This document shows positions 36,343 through 46,071 of a stretch of DNA of 64,000 nucleotides, piece after piece. Location of the stretch: assembly GCA_016718845.1 (NCBI GenBank), contig JADKCK010000104.1, positions 60,023 to 124,022 of the forward strand. Reading direction: 5' to 3'. The notes beneath the pieces were generated by a model, which saw nothing but the letters and a program-made list of their open reading frames with translations, made no database searches and was not told the origin of the DNA. How positions within the stretch are numbered: position 1 is the first letter of the stretch; every line of letters begins with the position of its first letter. The position numbers were made by a program, and so were the translations under genes. The stretch is from Sphingobacteriales bacterium (GTDB lineage Bacteria; Bacteroidota; Bacteroidia; Chitinophagales; UBA2359).

Positions 36343-37548
36343 ATGCCACGTATATTCACCGATAAAGACCCACAACAGCAATATACAACCCTTAACTTGG
36401 GTCCAACGCACCCTGCTACACATGGTGTGTTTCAAAATATATTAAAAATGGATGGCGAGCGCATCATATCGGGCGAGCCAACCATTGGCTACATACACCG
36501 CGCCTTCGAAAAATTGGCAGAACATCGCCCATATTACCAAATAACTCCCATCACCGACCGCCTCAACTATTGCTCATCGCCGATTAACAACATGGGGTGG
36601 CACATGACCGCCGAAAAACTGTTGGGTATAGAAGTACCTAAACGGGCACAATATCTGCGCGTTATTATCATGGAGTTATCGCGCATCGCCGACCACCTTA
36701 TTTGTAACTCTATTTTGGGCGTAGATACAGGTGCATTAACAGGCTTTTTGTATTGCTTTGAAGAACGCGAAAAAATTTACGAAATATTTGAAGAAATTTG
36801 CGGCTCGCGCCTAACCACCAATATTGGTCGTATTGGCGGCATGGAGCGCGATTTTACCCCAACAGCTTGGGCAAAATTGGATAAATTTTTGAAAGAATTT
36901 CCAGCGGTATTGAAAGAATTTAACAAAATGTTTAATCGTAACCGTATATTTATGGACAGAACCATAGATGTTGGTGCTTGTACGCCCGAGTTTGCGATAC
37001 AATACGGTTTTACGGGTCCTTGTTTGCGTGCCGCAGGTGTTGATTACGATGTGCGTGTAACTTGCCCATATTCATCTTACGAAGAATTTGAATTTGATAT
37101 TCCGATAGGCACCAACGGCGACACCTACGACCGCTTTATGGTGCGCGACGAGGAGATGTGGCAAAGCATACGCATTATTGAGCAAGCTATAGCCAAAATA
37201 AAAGCCATACCCGATACCACCTACCATGCCAATGTGCCTTGGGTGTACTTGCCACCCAAAGAAGAAGTTTATCATAACATGGAGGCACTTATCTATCACT
37301 TTAAAATTGTGATGGGCGAGTTAGAAGTACCCGCCGGCGAGGTGTATCACTCGGTAGAGGGTGGCAATGGCGAGGTTGGTTTTTATTTGGTATCCGATGG
37401 CGGACGCACGCCTTTCCGTTTGCATTTCCGTCGCCCCTCGTTTATCAATTACCAAGCATTCCCCGAAATGATAAAAGGACAATATCTGTCAGATGCTATT
37501 GTAACGATGAGTAGCATGAATGTTATTGCGGGTGAGTTAGATGCGTAA
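36343..37548 (+). CDS. nuoD: NADH-quinone oxidoreductase subunit D
   Basis: 401-residue 49-kDa-type subunit of complex I, forming the quinone pocket with NuoB. Signatures LGPTHPATHG at the N-terminus (quinone-head His), GYIHRAFEKLAE, CSSPINNMGW, GARLTTNIGRIGG-like region (CGSRLTTNIGRIGG), and the C-terminal SVEGGNGEVGFYLVSDGG. Complete and well conserved. Confidence 0.97.
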   Translation: MPRIFTDKDPQQQYTTLNLGPTHPATHGVFQNILKMDGERIISGEPTIGYIHRAFEKLAEHRPYYQITPITDRLNYCSSPINNMGWHMTAEKLLGIEVPKRAQYLRVIIMELSRIADHLICNSILGVDTGALTGFLYCFEEREKIYEIFEEICGSRLTTNIGRIGGMERDFTPTAWAKLDKFLKEFPAVLKEFNKMFNRNRIFMDRTIDVGACTPEFAIQYGFTGPCLRAAGVDYDVRVTCPYSSYEEFEFDIPIGTNGDTYDRFMVRDEEMWQSIRIIEQAIAKIKAIPDTTYHANVPWVYLPPKEEVYHNMEALIYHFKIVMGELEVPAGEVYHSVEGGNGEVGFYLVSDGGRTPFRLHFRRPSFINYQAFPEMIKGQYLSDAIVTMSSMNVIAGELDA

Positions 37549-37795
37549 AGCTAATTAATTGTTAATATATAGCTAATGCTCCTTAGAAACACAATATTGG
37601 CGAGGTGTTGCTAAGCAGTTTGTTCTAAATAATGCCATTAAATGCGCAAACAGTTTGTTTTTGTGGGCAGACAAAAGGTGCAAGCAGCACCGAATATGGA
37701 ACTGCGCGAAGCAACTATATTTTAGTGAACTAATTTCTTTAAAAAGTCTCTTTTTGCTAATCATCATTCATAATCAATAATTCATAATCATAAAA

Positions 37796-38299
37796 ATGCC
37801 ACAATTTTCCACACAAACCCTCGACAAGGTACAAGAAATTATTGGTCGCTACCCCGAAGGGCGACACAAATCGGCATTGTTGCCCATTTTACACTATGCC
37901 CAACGCGAGTTAGGCAGCGGCTGGCTATCGCCCGAAATTATGGATTATGTAGCCTCGTTACTCAATATAAAACCTATTGAAGTATACGAAGTTGCTACAT
38001 TTTATAGTATGTACAACTTAAAACCCGTTGGCAGATACGTGCTTGAAGTGTGCCGCACAGGTCCGTGTTGTTTGGTTGGTGCCGAAAAAATACAAGAACA
38101 CATCGAAAATACTTTAGGTATAAAAGAAGGCGAAACTACCCCCGACGGCATGTTTACACTAAAAACAATGGAGTGTTTGGGCGGTTGTGGATATGGGCCA
38201 TTGTTGCAAATCTTAGAGCAGTTTCACGAAAACCTAACCCCCGAAAAAGTAGATGCCCTAATTGCCGATTGCCGCCAAAAAGCTGCCTCGATGAATTAA
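37796..38299 (+). CDS. nuoE: NADH-quinone oxidoreductase subunit E
   Basis: 167-residue 24-kDa-type subunit with the [2Fe-2S] cluster N1a. Ligands Cys86, Cys91 (VCRTGPCC) and Cys127, Cys131 (ECLGGCGYGP). The start codon follows a TAATCAATAATTCATAATC tract. Together with NuoF it forms the NADH-oxidising tip of complex I. Confidence 0.96.
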   Translation: MPQFSTQTLDKVQEIIGRYPEGRHKSALLPILHYAQRELGSGWLSPEIMDYVASLLNIKPIEVYEVATFYSMYNLKPVGRYVLEVCRTGPCCLVGAEKIQEHIENTLGIKEGETTPDGMFTLKTMECLGGCGYGPLLQILEQFHENLTPEKVDALIADCRQKAASMN

Positions 38300-38343
38300 A
38301 TTTGACACAATTGTTGGTATTTTAAGCCCACAAAACACAAACT

Positions 38344-38934
38344 ATGAATCCCAAAGCCAAACTTTTACTTATTGTAGCAGCTATATTAGCCATTGCTTAC
38401 TTGTTTTATTGTGGTTTGTTTTATGCCGAAACCGCCTACGACAAATGGAAACAACCTTGGGCTTATGGCGATGAGGCAGAAAAGCTTTTGGTAGGTAAAT
38501 GGATGGGCAACTACACCGACCCCGACCGCAAAACACATACCCTACAAATCGAAATTTTTGCACCACAAACCGCCGAAGAACGCTGGAAAGAAGTAACCAA
38601 TCGCCACAGAGGACGCTCGTACAAAAATCCCAATGCTTTTGACGGCATTGGCTACATCATTACGCAACAAAAAGCCGACACCATGAAATTGGTGAGCGGA
38701 CACATGGATAAAGCCGAACCGACTACCAATATAGGTTTTGATATTGCCCCAATAATTGACGATAATTACCCAGTAGGTTTTCAGTTGGCTTTTGTAAAAG
38801 GCAATTGGACAGGCGAAAAACTTGACCTGAAAGGCGAGTTTGTGTACCATACCCCCTCGGGTAGTGGCTATTCGGATAGTGCCGACCCACGTTTTGATTA
38901 TGTTGCATCGTTTGTTATGGAACGAATGAAATAA
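38344..38934 (+). CDS. Hypothetical membrane-anchored protein
   Basis: 196 residues. One N-terminal hydrophobic helix (about 6-27) acts as signal or anchor; the rest is a soluble, probably periplasmic domain. Visible features are LLVGKWMGNYTDPDRKTHTL and LDLKGEFVYHTPSGSGYSD, suggesting a lipocalin-like or beta-barrel fold. Family not recognised. It sits between nuoE and the Uma2 gene. Confidence 0.6.
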   Translation: MNPKAKLLLIVAAILAIAYLFYCGLFYAETAYDKWKQPWAYGDEAEKLLVGKWMGNYTDPDRKTHTLQIEIFAPQTAEERWKEVTNRHRGRSYKNPNAFDGIGYIITQQKADTMKLVSGHMDKAEPTTNIGFDIAPIIDDNYPVGFQLAFVKGNWTGEKLDLKGEFVYHTPSGSGYSDSADPRFDYVASFVMERMK

Positions 38935-39023
38935 TAGATAAATGCTAAGTATTTTTGGCTATAAAAATAGTGTAAATGTAATACAAGGCATCTATAAAAA
39001 GATGTTTTTTAACTGTACGCATC

Positions 39024-39710
39024 ATGAATCTACAAACAAGCTTTATCGAAGAAGGCTTAAAAATGCCTAATGTATATTTGGTAATGCAACAAATACATGC
39101 ACAACTCCAAAAAGAACAACAACAACGCCAATATTTTTACGATATTATTGACGAAAATAAAAAAATGGAGTTTATAAATGGCGAAATAATTTTTCATTCG
39201 CCTGTTAAAAAGCGCCATAATTTAGCTACTAATTTATTAAATTTGGTTTTAAGCGTGTATGTCAATATAAAAAATGCGGGCTTTGTTGGTATCGAAAAAA
39301 TACTAATTTCGCTTACCCGCAACGATTACGAACCCGATTTGGTGTATTTTGACCGTACCAAAGACCTTGATTTACACCCCGACCAAATGCGTTTTCCTGC
39401 TCCAAATTTTGTAGCCGAAGTGCTGAGTAAATCGACAGAAGTAGTTGATAGAACCGTAAAAATGCAAGATTATGCCGCACATGGCATATCGGAATATTGG
39501 ATTATAGACCCCGAAAAAGAAACTGTAGAGCAATATATATTAAACACCAACACACAAACCTACGAATTACAACTTAAAGCCACCGAAGGACATATCCATA
39601 GCACCGCCATCGAAGGTTTTGTGATACCTATAAAAGCCATTTTTGATAAACAAGTAAACTTGGATACCATCAACGAAATAATTAAAAAAAACAAGGAAAA
39701 TAAAATTTAA
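39024..39710 (+). CDS. Uma2-family endonuclease-like protein (second)
   Basis: 228 residues with Uma2 (DUF820) hallmarks: MEFINGEIIFHSPVKKRHN, EPDLVYFDRTKD, FVAEVLSKSTEV and KMQDYAAHGISEYWIIDPEKETVEQY. A PD-(D/E)XK fold of uncertain biological role. It carries an N-terminal extension of ~45 residues that is Gln-rich. It is probably co-transcribed with the small gene 12 bp downstream, and like that gene interrupts the nuo cluster. Confidence 0.85.
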   Translation: MNLQTSFIEEGLKMPNVYLVMQQIHAQLQKEQQQRQYFYDIIDENKKMEFINGEIIFHSPVKKRHNLATNLLNLVLSVYVNIKNAGFVGIEKILISLTRNDYEPDLVYFDRTKDLDLHPDQMRFPAPNFVAEVLSKSTEVVDRTVKMQDYAAHGISEYWIIDPEKETVEQYILNTNTQTYELQLKATEGHIHSTAIEGFVIPIKAIFDKQVNLDTINEIIKKNKENKI

Positions 39711-39722
39711 TTCGATAAAAAT

Positions 39723-40037
39723 ATGGAAACAACATTTAGATTGCGAGCAGATGAATTAGATAATAATTTCATTTCAGCTATACAACAATTGTTTAAACAA
39801 AAAACAATTGAAATAAATATACATGATGTGTCAAGTTTTGGACTCAACGAACCAGAAACACCTGCTCAATACCTGCAACGATTGCAAAAAGCAATCGAAA
39901 ATGTATCGAATGGGAAATTGGTATCTATGAGTACCCCTGAATTTGAAGAATTAACTAATAAACTTAATGTACAGATTAATCGATATTACCTACCAGAACC
40001 GAGCTTTAAATATCATAGGTTGGAGCTGAGAAAATAG
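39723..40037 (+). CDS. Small hypothetical protein, antitoxin-like
   Basis: 104 residues. FRLRADELDNNFISAIQQLF and IEINIHDVS at the N-terminus resemble small bacterial antitoxin-like proteins (PHD/YefM-like fold). No toxin such as RelE/YoeB follows it directly. Its 12-bp spacing from the Uma2 gene suggests co-expression. The assignment is tentative. Confidence 0.45.
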   Translation: METTFRLRADELDNNFISAIQQLFKQKTIEINIHDVSSFGLNEPETPAQYLQRLQKAIENVSNGKLVSMSTPEFEELTNKLNVQINRYYLPEPSFKYHRLELRK

Positions 40038-40146
40038 AATTTACAAAAACGAAAACGATCATAGTTGCAAAGGTCATTACGATAATGATTAGTTAATATT
40101 AATTTATATAAAAAAATCTATAAATAAAAAACCACTCATACATAAT

Positions 40147-41490
40147 ATGCCTCCAAAAATATTTCTTGAACACATACACAAAGCCGACCTTACGCAAATA
40201 GACAACTATATGCGCTTTGGCGGCTACGAATCGGTACCCAAAGCCCTAAAAACTATGTCGCCCGATGGGGTAATGGACGAAGTAAAAAAATCGGGCTTAC
40301 GTGGGCGCGGTGGTGCAGGCTTCCCAACGGGTTTAAAATGGTCGTTTCTTGACCGCCGCTCGAACAAACCCCGATACCTTGTTTGCAACGCCGACGAAAG
40401 CGAACCCGGCACCTTTAAAGACCGGTATTTGATGGAGTATAACCCACATATATTGATAGAAGGCTTAATTGTGTCGAGCTATGCACTAGGCGCAAATACT
40501 ACCTATATTTATATACGTGGTGAATATTGGTATTTGATAGATATATTAGAACGAGCTATTGCCCAAGCCAAAGCCAAAGGTTTTTTGGGTAAAAATATTT
40601 TGGGCAGCGATTTTTCGTTAGAAATTTACGTACACCCAGGTGCAGGCGCATACATTTGTGGCGAAGAAACAGCCCTGCTCGAATCGCTCGAAGGCAAACG
40701 CGGCAATCCGCGCATCAAACCGCCATTTCCGGCAGTTGTAGGTTTGTATGGCTCGCCAACGGTAGTAAACAACGTAGAAACATTGGCTGCTGCTGCTTGG
40801 ATTGTGCAAAATGGCGGCGAAGAATACGCCAAAATTGGCATCGGCAAAAGTACAGGCACTAAACTTATCTCGGCTTGTGGCAATTTGCGCAAACCGGGCG
40901 TATACGAAATAGATTTAGGCGTTTCGGTCGAGGAGTTTTTGTACTCCGACGAATATTGTGGCGGTATTGCCAATGGCAAAAAACTAAAAGCCTGCGTACC
41001 CGGTGGCTCGTCGGTGCCTATTTTGCCAGCGCATCTAATTACCAAAACCGCTAAAGGCGAAGATAGATTGATGACCTACGAATCGCTTGCGGATGGCGGC
41101 TTTGCAACAGGCTCGATGTTGGGGTCGGGTGGTTTTATCGCATTTGACGAAGACCAGTGCATTGTGCGAAACACTTGGAACTTTACCCGTTTCTATCACC
41201 ACGAATCGTGCGGGCAATGTAGCCCCTGCCGCGAAGGAACCGGCTGGATGGAAAAAGTGCTACACAGTATAGAATATGGACATGGACACGAATCGGATAT
41301 TGATTTACTTTGGGACGTGCAACGCAAAATAGAGGGCAACACCATTTGCCCACTTGGCGATGCCGCCGCCTGGCCCGTAGCTGCTGCCATACGCCATTTC
41401 CGACACGAGTTTGAATGGCACATACGCAACCCCCGCGAAGCTACACAGCCCGGAGCCGTATATAGAGGCAGCGAGTTGGTATTGGCGTAA
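40147..41490 (+). CDS. nuoF: NADH-quinone oxidoreductase subunit F
   Basis: 447-residue NADH-binding 51-kDa subunit with FMN and cluster N3. Signatures: GLRGRGGAGFPTGLKWSF (NADH/FMN site), NADESEPGTFKDR, YICGEETALLESLEG, and the Fe-S ligands in ESCGQCSPCREGTGWM plus CPLGDAAAWP. NuoG and the membrane subunits H-N do not follow; unrelated genes do. Confidence 0.97.
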   Translation: MPPKIFLEHIHKADLTQIDNYMRFGGYESVPKALKTMSPDGVMDEVKKSGLRGRGGAGFPTGLKWSFLDRRSNKPRYLVCNADESEPGTFKDRYLMEYNPHILIEGLIVSSYALGANTTYIYIRGEYWYLIDILERAIAQAKAKGFLGKNILGSDFSLEIYVHPGAGAYICGEETALLESLEGKRGNPRIKPPFPAVVGLYGSPTVVNNVETLAAAAWIVQNGGEEYAKIGIGKSTGTKLISACGNLRKPGVYEIDLGVSVEEFLYSDEYCGGIANGKKLKACVPGGSSVPILPAHLITKTAKGEDRLMTYESLADGGFATGSMLGSGGFIAFDEDQCIVRNTWNFTRFYHHESCGQCSPCREGTGWMEKVLHSIEYGHGHESDIDLLWDVQRKIEGNTICPLGDAAAWPVAAAIRHFRHEFEWHIRNPREATQPGAVYRGSELVLA

Positions 41491-41555
41491 ATGTTAAAAA
41501 AAACAAAAAAACACCCAAGTAACGATTAATGCTTCAGTTTTTGAGCAATAATCGT

Positions 41556-41563
41556 TACTTTTG
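41556..41563 (+). promoter_or_regulatory. Promoter -7 element TACTTTTG
   Basis: TAnnTTTG match in the gap after nuoF. It overlaps the upstream-most possible start codons, which favours the Met at 41591 as the real start of the next gene. Confidence 0.45.
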
Positions 41564-41590
41564 ATGTTCAAAAAACGATATTCTTTTACA

Positions 41591-42292
41591 ATGGCAAAAA
41601 AAACACACATACACCACTTAAATTTTGAGAAATGTACTGAGCAATTTATGCAAGATACCTTTGGATTGACTTACAAAAAACAGTTAAACTCGCTCAAAAA
41701 ATGGATAACCATTGACGATGTTATACTACACAAAACCGAGCAAGAACAATTAGATGAACTGCGCTTTTTTGCCGAAGAACGAATAAATGCTTGGAATGAA
41801 GGAACTTTGTTAGTCAAACTAATATCCCCAATCATAAATTTATCAAAATTAGATAGTAGTAAATTTGCTACCTTTGCCGAAGTTCCGTTGAAAACTGAAT
41901 TTCAAACGATTACAAACGAACAGGTTGAACTAGGCGGCATTGTGGATATGGTGTATGCAACGGGTGTATCGGAAAGTAAAGCACCTTATTTTTGTATGCA
42001 CGAATATAAACGCGAAAAAGGTAATAAAGCCGACCCCCGAGGGCAGCTACTTGCCGAAATGCTTACCGCCCAACAGCTAAACCCTTATACCGATGTTATG
42101 TATGGTTTGTATGTAAATGGGCGAAACTGGTTTTTTGCTGCATTAGAAAAAAATAGAAATTATGCCTTTAGTATGGCATACGACTCAATAAATACCGACA
42201 TCTACGATATTGTAAAAATATTGCGAAAACTACGTATCTATGTCGAAGAGAAAATTTCGACTCTACCTCCAAACCCTAAATTTATTTTGTAA
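41591..42292 (+). CDS. PD-(D/E)XK nuclease-like hypothetical protein (paralogue of 20624)
   Basis: 233 residues from the Met at 41591 (MAKKTHIHHLNFEKC). The block LGGIVDMVYA, then YFCMHEYKREKG (ExK) and KADPRGQLLAEMLTAQQL matches the gene at 20624 closely. The N-terminal ~60 residues are diverged. The C-terminus overlaps the start region of the redoxin gene, which begins 2 bp after the stop codon. Function unknown. Confidence 0.65.
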   Translation: MAKKTHIHHLNFEKCTEQFMQDTFGLTYKKQLNSLKKWITIDDVILHKTEQEQLDELRFFAEERINAWNEGTLLVKLISPIINLSKLDSSKFATFAEVPLKTEFQTITNEQVELGGIVDMVYATGVSESKAPYFCMHEYKREKGNKADPRGQLLAEMLTAQQLNPYTDVMYGLYVNGRNWFFAALEKNRNYAFSMAYDSINTDIYDIVKILRKLRIYVEEKISTLPPNPKFIL

Positions 42293-42293
42293 T

Positions 42294-42773
42294 ATGTATA
42301 TCCGTGTTTTATTTTTTGTGCTAGCCACCTTATTTTCAACTCAATTGATGGCACAAAAAACAATGCCCAACGAGTATACTTTTTGGGATATAAAAGGCGA
42401 CTCGATAAAGCTAACCGATATCAAATATAAACACACCCTTACTTTAGTACTCTACGACCCAGGCTGCGACCATTGTTGGCACCAAGCAAAAGATATTGCA
42501 GATAACCTAAAAAAATTCAAAAAAACAAAGTTTGTTTGGATTTCTATCAATACCCCAAAAGCTATTGCCGAGTTTAAAGATAAATATTTTCCGGGTAAGA
42601 TGAGCCAAAATATGGTTTTTTTGCACGACCCTAAAATGGCTATCTTCAAAAAATTCGACGATTTTACCGAAACCCCCAACTTGCTCATCTACGACAAGGA
42701 CAAAAAACTGATAGTGGCATTGCCAAAATCGCCACCCGAAAAAATTTATCCCTATTGCCACAAACGCCATTAA
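42294..42773 (+). CDS. Exported thioredoxin-like (redoxin/TlpA-type) protein
   Basis: 159 residues. Signal peptide 1-20 (MYIRVLFFVLATLFSTQLMAQ). Thioredoxin-like core with the redox motif CDHC in LYDPGCDHCWHQAKD. It is predicted to be periplasmic. The start at 42294 is chosen because the signal peptide begins there. It is a tandem paralogue of the next gene (same LTDIKY/STDIVY, LHDP/LHDK and TPNLLIYDK/TPTFYIYNK blocks), and the two are likely one operon. Confidence 0.8.
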   Translation: MYIRVLFFVLATLFSTQLMAQKTMPNEYTFWDIKGDSIKLTDIKYKHTLTLVLYDPGCDHCWHQAKDIADNLKKFKKTKFVWISINTPKAIAEFKDKYFPGKMSQNMVFLHDPKMAIFKKFDDFTETPNLLIYDKDKKLIVALPKSPPEKIYPYCHKRH

Positions 42774-42841
42774 ACCTTTGGTGTGTTTTTTGCTCTAACC
42801 ACTTATTCACAAACAAATTTACAAAATTAGCTCCTTTACGC

Positions 42842-43315
42842 ATGAAAAATATCCTTTCATTTGCCCTAATTGTGCTGTCTATCTTAATTGGCACTTATGC
42901 TAATGCCCAAACAGCTAAAAAAATACCCAGTTTTCAATTCGAAAACCTACAGGGTAAAATCGTAAAATCAACCGATATTGTATACGATAAGTACTTAACC
43001 ATTGTTTATTTCGACCCCGACTGCGAACATTGCGTTGCTACTACCGAAGATATTGTGAAAAATATCAGCAAATTTAAAAACACTAAAATGGTTTGGATTT
43101 CGTTTGGCGATAAAACACAAATGGCTGATTTTCAGAAAAAATACTTTGCAGGCAACAAAAATGTAACGTTTTTGCACGACAAAAACATGAAAATATTTGA
43201 TGCCTTCCCCGATGCCGTAGATACCCCAACTTTCTATATCTACAACAAAAGCAAAACCCAAATTGCCCGATTAGAAAAACCCAAAGCACAAGATATTTAT
43301 AAAAACTATAAATAA
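42842..43315 (+). CDS. Exported thioredoxin-like (redoxin/TlpA-type) protein, paralogue
   Basis: 157 residues from the signal-peptide Met at 42842 (ending TYANAQ). Redox motif CEHC in YFDPDCEHCVATTED. About 35-40% similar by eye to the previous gene over its whole length. An operon-final hairpin follows directly. Confidence 0.82.
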   Translation: MKNILSFALIVLSILIGTYANAQTAKKIPSFQFENLQGKIVKSTDIVYDKYLTIVYFDPDCEHCVATTEDIVKNISKFKNTKMVWISFGDKTQMADFQKKYFAGNKNVTFLHDKNMKIFDAFPDAVDTPTFYIYNKSKTQIARLEKPKAQDIYKNYK

Positions 43316-43323
43316 TGCTGCTA

Positions 43324-43360
43324 AAAATGCCTCTCAAAATCATTTTTTGAGAGGCATTTT
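43324..43360 (+). terminator. Intrinsic terminator after the redoxin pair
   Basis: Perfect 16-bp arms AAAATGCCTCTCAAAA (43324-43339) and TTTTGAGAGGCATTTT (43345-43360), followed by more T. Confidence 0.9.
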
Positions 43361-43380
43361 TTTTTGTGGGCTGTTTTGCG

Positions 43381-43388
43381 TACCTTTG
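43381..43388 (+). promoter_or_regulatory. Promoter -7 element TACCTTTG
   Basis: Exact TAnnTTTG match 52 bp before the start of the membrane-protein gene at 43441, directly after the preceding terminator. A TTTG at 43363-43366 may be the upstream box (14-bp spacer, short). Confidence 0.5.
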
Positions 43389-43440
43389 CGCAATAAATTT
43401 TCAGACGTATTTTTTTACACCAACAATTGGCAATCTTAAA

Positions 43441-44739
43441 ATGAAATTAGCTAATAATACAAACAACAAAAAAAACATAGCTACTCTCTTGATTATAATC
43501 GAGGTGTTGCTTATCGCCTCACCTAGCCAAATGTTGGGAACATTCCTGTCTCCATTAGTATTATTATTATTAGGTATAACTAGTGGCATAATCATTATTA
43601 GTTTGTCCAGGTCATCTTTCACCGAAACAACAACAATACCTAAAAAAGAAGAAAAATACCTTCAAATATTACTTTATATAATAGGTTGTGTCTTTTTGTT
43701 TTTTACAATCAAAGGTGTGATTGATAAATTTCCAATAGACGTAAAATACTCCGACATAATACCGCAAGTCAACAAAATGCTTACCCGTTTTTTAGCTGCC
43801 GAAATGCCCTATCAACCAATAACAGATTGGGGCTGGGAGATGTTCCCGACCTATATGCCTTTGCAATGGATGCCTTTTGCTATCCCTCAACTACTTCATT
43901 TCGATTACCGATATTTTGCTTTTTTTGTTTGGGTTGCCACGGGTATTATGTTAGTATCATCGCCTTTTTTTAACCAAAATAGCCGATTTTACAGATTAAC
44001 CTTTATTTTATTGTCTGTTATATATGTATACAAACAATCTCTGATATTTAATTGTACCTACGAGATAATGATGGCAGCATACTACATGCTATTGCTTTAT
44101 TCGTTTAGAAGTAAATCAGATGTAATAAAAGGTTTAGCTCTTTCGCTTTGTCTTTTATCAAGATATAGTGTTTTGTTATTTGTACCGCTCTATTTTTTGT
44201 TTTTGTTTCTCAACAACGGCGCTAAAAAAACTATCAATACAGGCTTAGTTATTATACTTATGTTTTTAGTTTTTTATATACTTCCATTTATGACCCAAGA
44301 CCCTATGATTTTTATTAAATCATATAGTTATCATTCTATGGCAGCATTGGGCGAATGGCAACACTTTGAAGGCGGCGCGCTACCCGTTCATCTCGAAAGT
44401 AAACTTGGAGTAGCATGTTATTTCTACAAATTTTATCCCGGACAATTAATTGATAAACTAAAAGCCCTACAGCATGTGCATCTATTTTTATGTATATTGT
44501 CTGTTACTTTGTGTGGAATTTACTATTATTTAAACAACAAGTTGGATAAAATAAAAACACCTACTTTATTTTTAATTGGAGCTTTTAATATTTACATAAC
44601 AATATTTTATTGTTTTATTCAAATACCTTATCAATATTTATTTATCGTACCCGCTTTTATTTCTATCACAACCTTATTGTATTTAGGCAATTTGAATGCC
44701 GAAAAACCAAACTCACCAATCGATACTAACAAAATTTAA
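43441..44739 (+). CDS. Polytopic membrane protein, glycosyltransferase-like
   Basis: 432 residues from the Met at 43441. About ten or more hydrophobic helices. The N-terminal loop DVKYSDIIPQVNKMLTRF and GWEMFPTYMPLQWMPFA between helices, and the layout, recall GT-C-type membrane glycosyltransferases (GT87/DUF2029-like), which use lipid-linked sugars. No catalytic acid motif could be confirmed. An EpsG-like or other membrane protein remains possible. Confidence 0.55.
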   Translation: MKLANNTNNKKNIATLLIIIEVLLIASPSQMLGTFLSPLVLLLLGITSGIIIISLSRSSFTETTTIPKKEEKYLQILLYIIGCVFLFFTIKGVIDKFPIDVKYSDIIPQVNKMLTRFLAAEMPYQPITDWGWEMFPTYMPLQWMPFAIPQLLHFDYRYFAFFVWVATGIMLVSSPFFNQNSRFYRLTFILLSVIYVYKQSLIFNCTYEIMMAAYYMLLLYSFRSKSDVIKGLALSLCLLSRYSVLLFVPLYFLFLFLNNGAKKTINTGLVIILMFLVFYILPFMTQDPMIFIKSYSYHSMAALGEWQHFEGGALPVHLESKLGVACYFYKFYPGQLIDKLKALQHVHLFLCILSVTLCGIYYYLNNKLDKIKTPTLFLIGAFNIYITIFYCFIQIPYQYLFIVPAFISITTLLYLGNLNAEKPNSPIDTNKI

Positions 44740-44799
44740 CGTTATAACAATCGTTCTAATTATCTTGCTGACAATTTATCATCATTTCTTATCTCTCTA

Positions 44800-46071
44800 A
44801 TGGCACAACAATACGACGTAGTAATTATAGGCGCTGGCATAGCTGGTTTATGCGCCGCCCTTCAACTGCAAAACGAAGGGCTAAATGTAAAAATTTATGA
44901 TGCTGCCGATGCCGCAGGCGGACGCGTGCGCACCGATAAACAAGATGGCTTTTTGCTCGACCGAGGTTTTCAGGTGTTATTAACTGCCTACCCCGAAGCT
45001 ACCCGCCTGCTCGATTTTGACCAATTAGGGCTAAAACACTTTGCTCCCGGCACCATGATTTACTACCACGATAAATTTCATCGCCTAATAGACCCCTTCC
45101 GCAACCCAATGGGCGTGTTTAGCACCCTGCTCAACCCCATCGCAAATTGGGCTGATAGAATTAAAATTGTAGCCCTACGCAACCGCCACAAACGCCTGTC
45201 AATACCCCAACTATTCGAACAACCCGAACAATCGTCGCTTAACTTTTTGCACGAATGGCAGTTTTCGGACACTATGATTGAGGCTTTTTTCAAACCCTTT
45301 TTAGGCGGTATTTTCTTAGATACCGAGCTGCAAACATCAAGCCGTATGCTCGAGTTTGTACTAAAAATGTTTTCCGAAGGATACGCTGCCCTACCCGCCG
45401 AGGGCATACAGGCAATCCCTCGTCAAATCGAAGCTCAATTACTAAAAGATACCATACAGCTAAATACCCGTGTCACTAAGGTCGAAAAAAACAAAATAAC
45501 CCTCGAAAATGGCGAAAAAATAAACGCTCGCGCCATACTTATTGCCACCGATGCACCCCAAGCTCAACAGCTATTAGGCAACACAGCTACCATAAATACC
45601 CAAGCAAACAGCGTGCGCTGTATTTATTTTGCTGCCGATAAACCACCCTTAGCAGCACCTATTTTGTTGCTAAATGGTAGCGGCAAAGGCTTAATCAACA
45701 ATGTAGCAATACCAAGTTTAGTTAATCCACAATATGCGCCCGCAGGTAGGCACCTTATCTCGGTAAGTGTTATTCAACCAACCAACCACCTAACCGACGA
45801 ACAATTGTTTATACAAGTACGCAGCGAACTACGACACTGGTTTAAAAAAGAAGTGCGATATTGGGAGTATCTTAAAACCTATACCATACCGTATGCCCTG
45901 CCCCAAAGCCCCAATTTACAGCCACTTCACAAAGACAACATCCGCCCCATACAACCCGGTATCTATGTTTGTGGCGACCACAACAATACCCCATCGCTAA
46001 ACGGAGCCATGGAGTCGGCAAGGCTAACCGCCGACACCATCTCGTGGGACTTGGCACTTAACAAAAACTAA
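44800..46071 (+). CDS. FAD-dependent NAD(P)-type oxidoreductase (amine oxidase/phytoene desaturase-like)
   Basis: 423 residues. N-terminal dinucleotide-binding VIIGAGIAGLCAALQL, GGRVRTDKQDGFLLDRGFQ (GG-R motif typical of FAD-containing amine oxidases and carotenoid desaturases) and the C-terminal GIYVCGDHNNTPSLNGAMESA. Members of this group oxidise amines or desaturate lipids or carotenoids; no substrate assignment is possible. Stand-alone gene. Confidence 0.85.
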   Translation: MAQQYDVVIIGAGIAGLCAALQLQNEGLNVKIYDAADAAGGRVRTDKQDGFLLDRGFQVLLTAYPEATRLLDFDQLGLKHFAPGTMIYYHDKFHRLIDPFRNPMGVFSTLLNPIANWADRIKIVALRNRHKRLSIPQLFEQPEQSSLNFLHEWQFSDTMIEAFFKPFLGGIFLDTELQTSSRMLEFVLKMFSEGYAALPAEGIQAIPRQIEAQLLKDTIQLNTRVTKVEKNKITLENGEKINARAILIATDAPQAQQLLGNTATINTQANSVRCIYFAADKPPLAAPILLLNGSGKGLINNVAIPSLVNPQYAPAGRHLISVSVIQPTNHLTDEQLFIQVRSELRHWFKKEVRYWEYLKTYTIPYALPQSPNLQPLHKDNIRPIQPGIYVCGDHNNTPSLNGAMESARLTADTISWDLALNKN

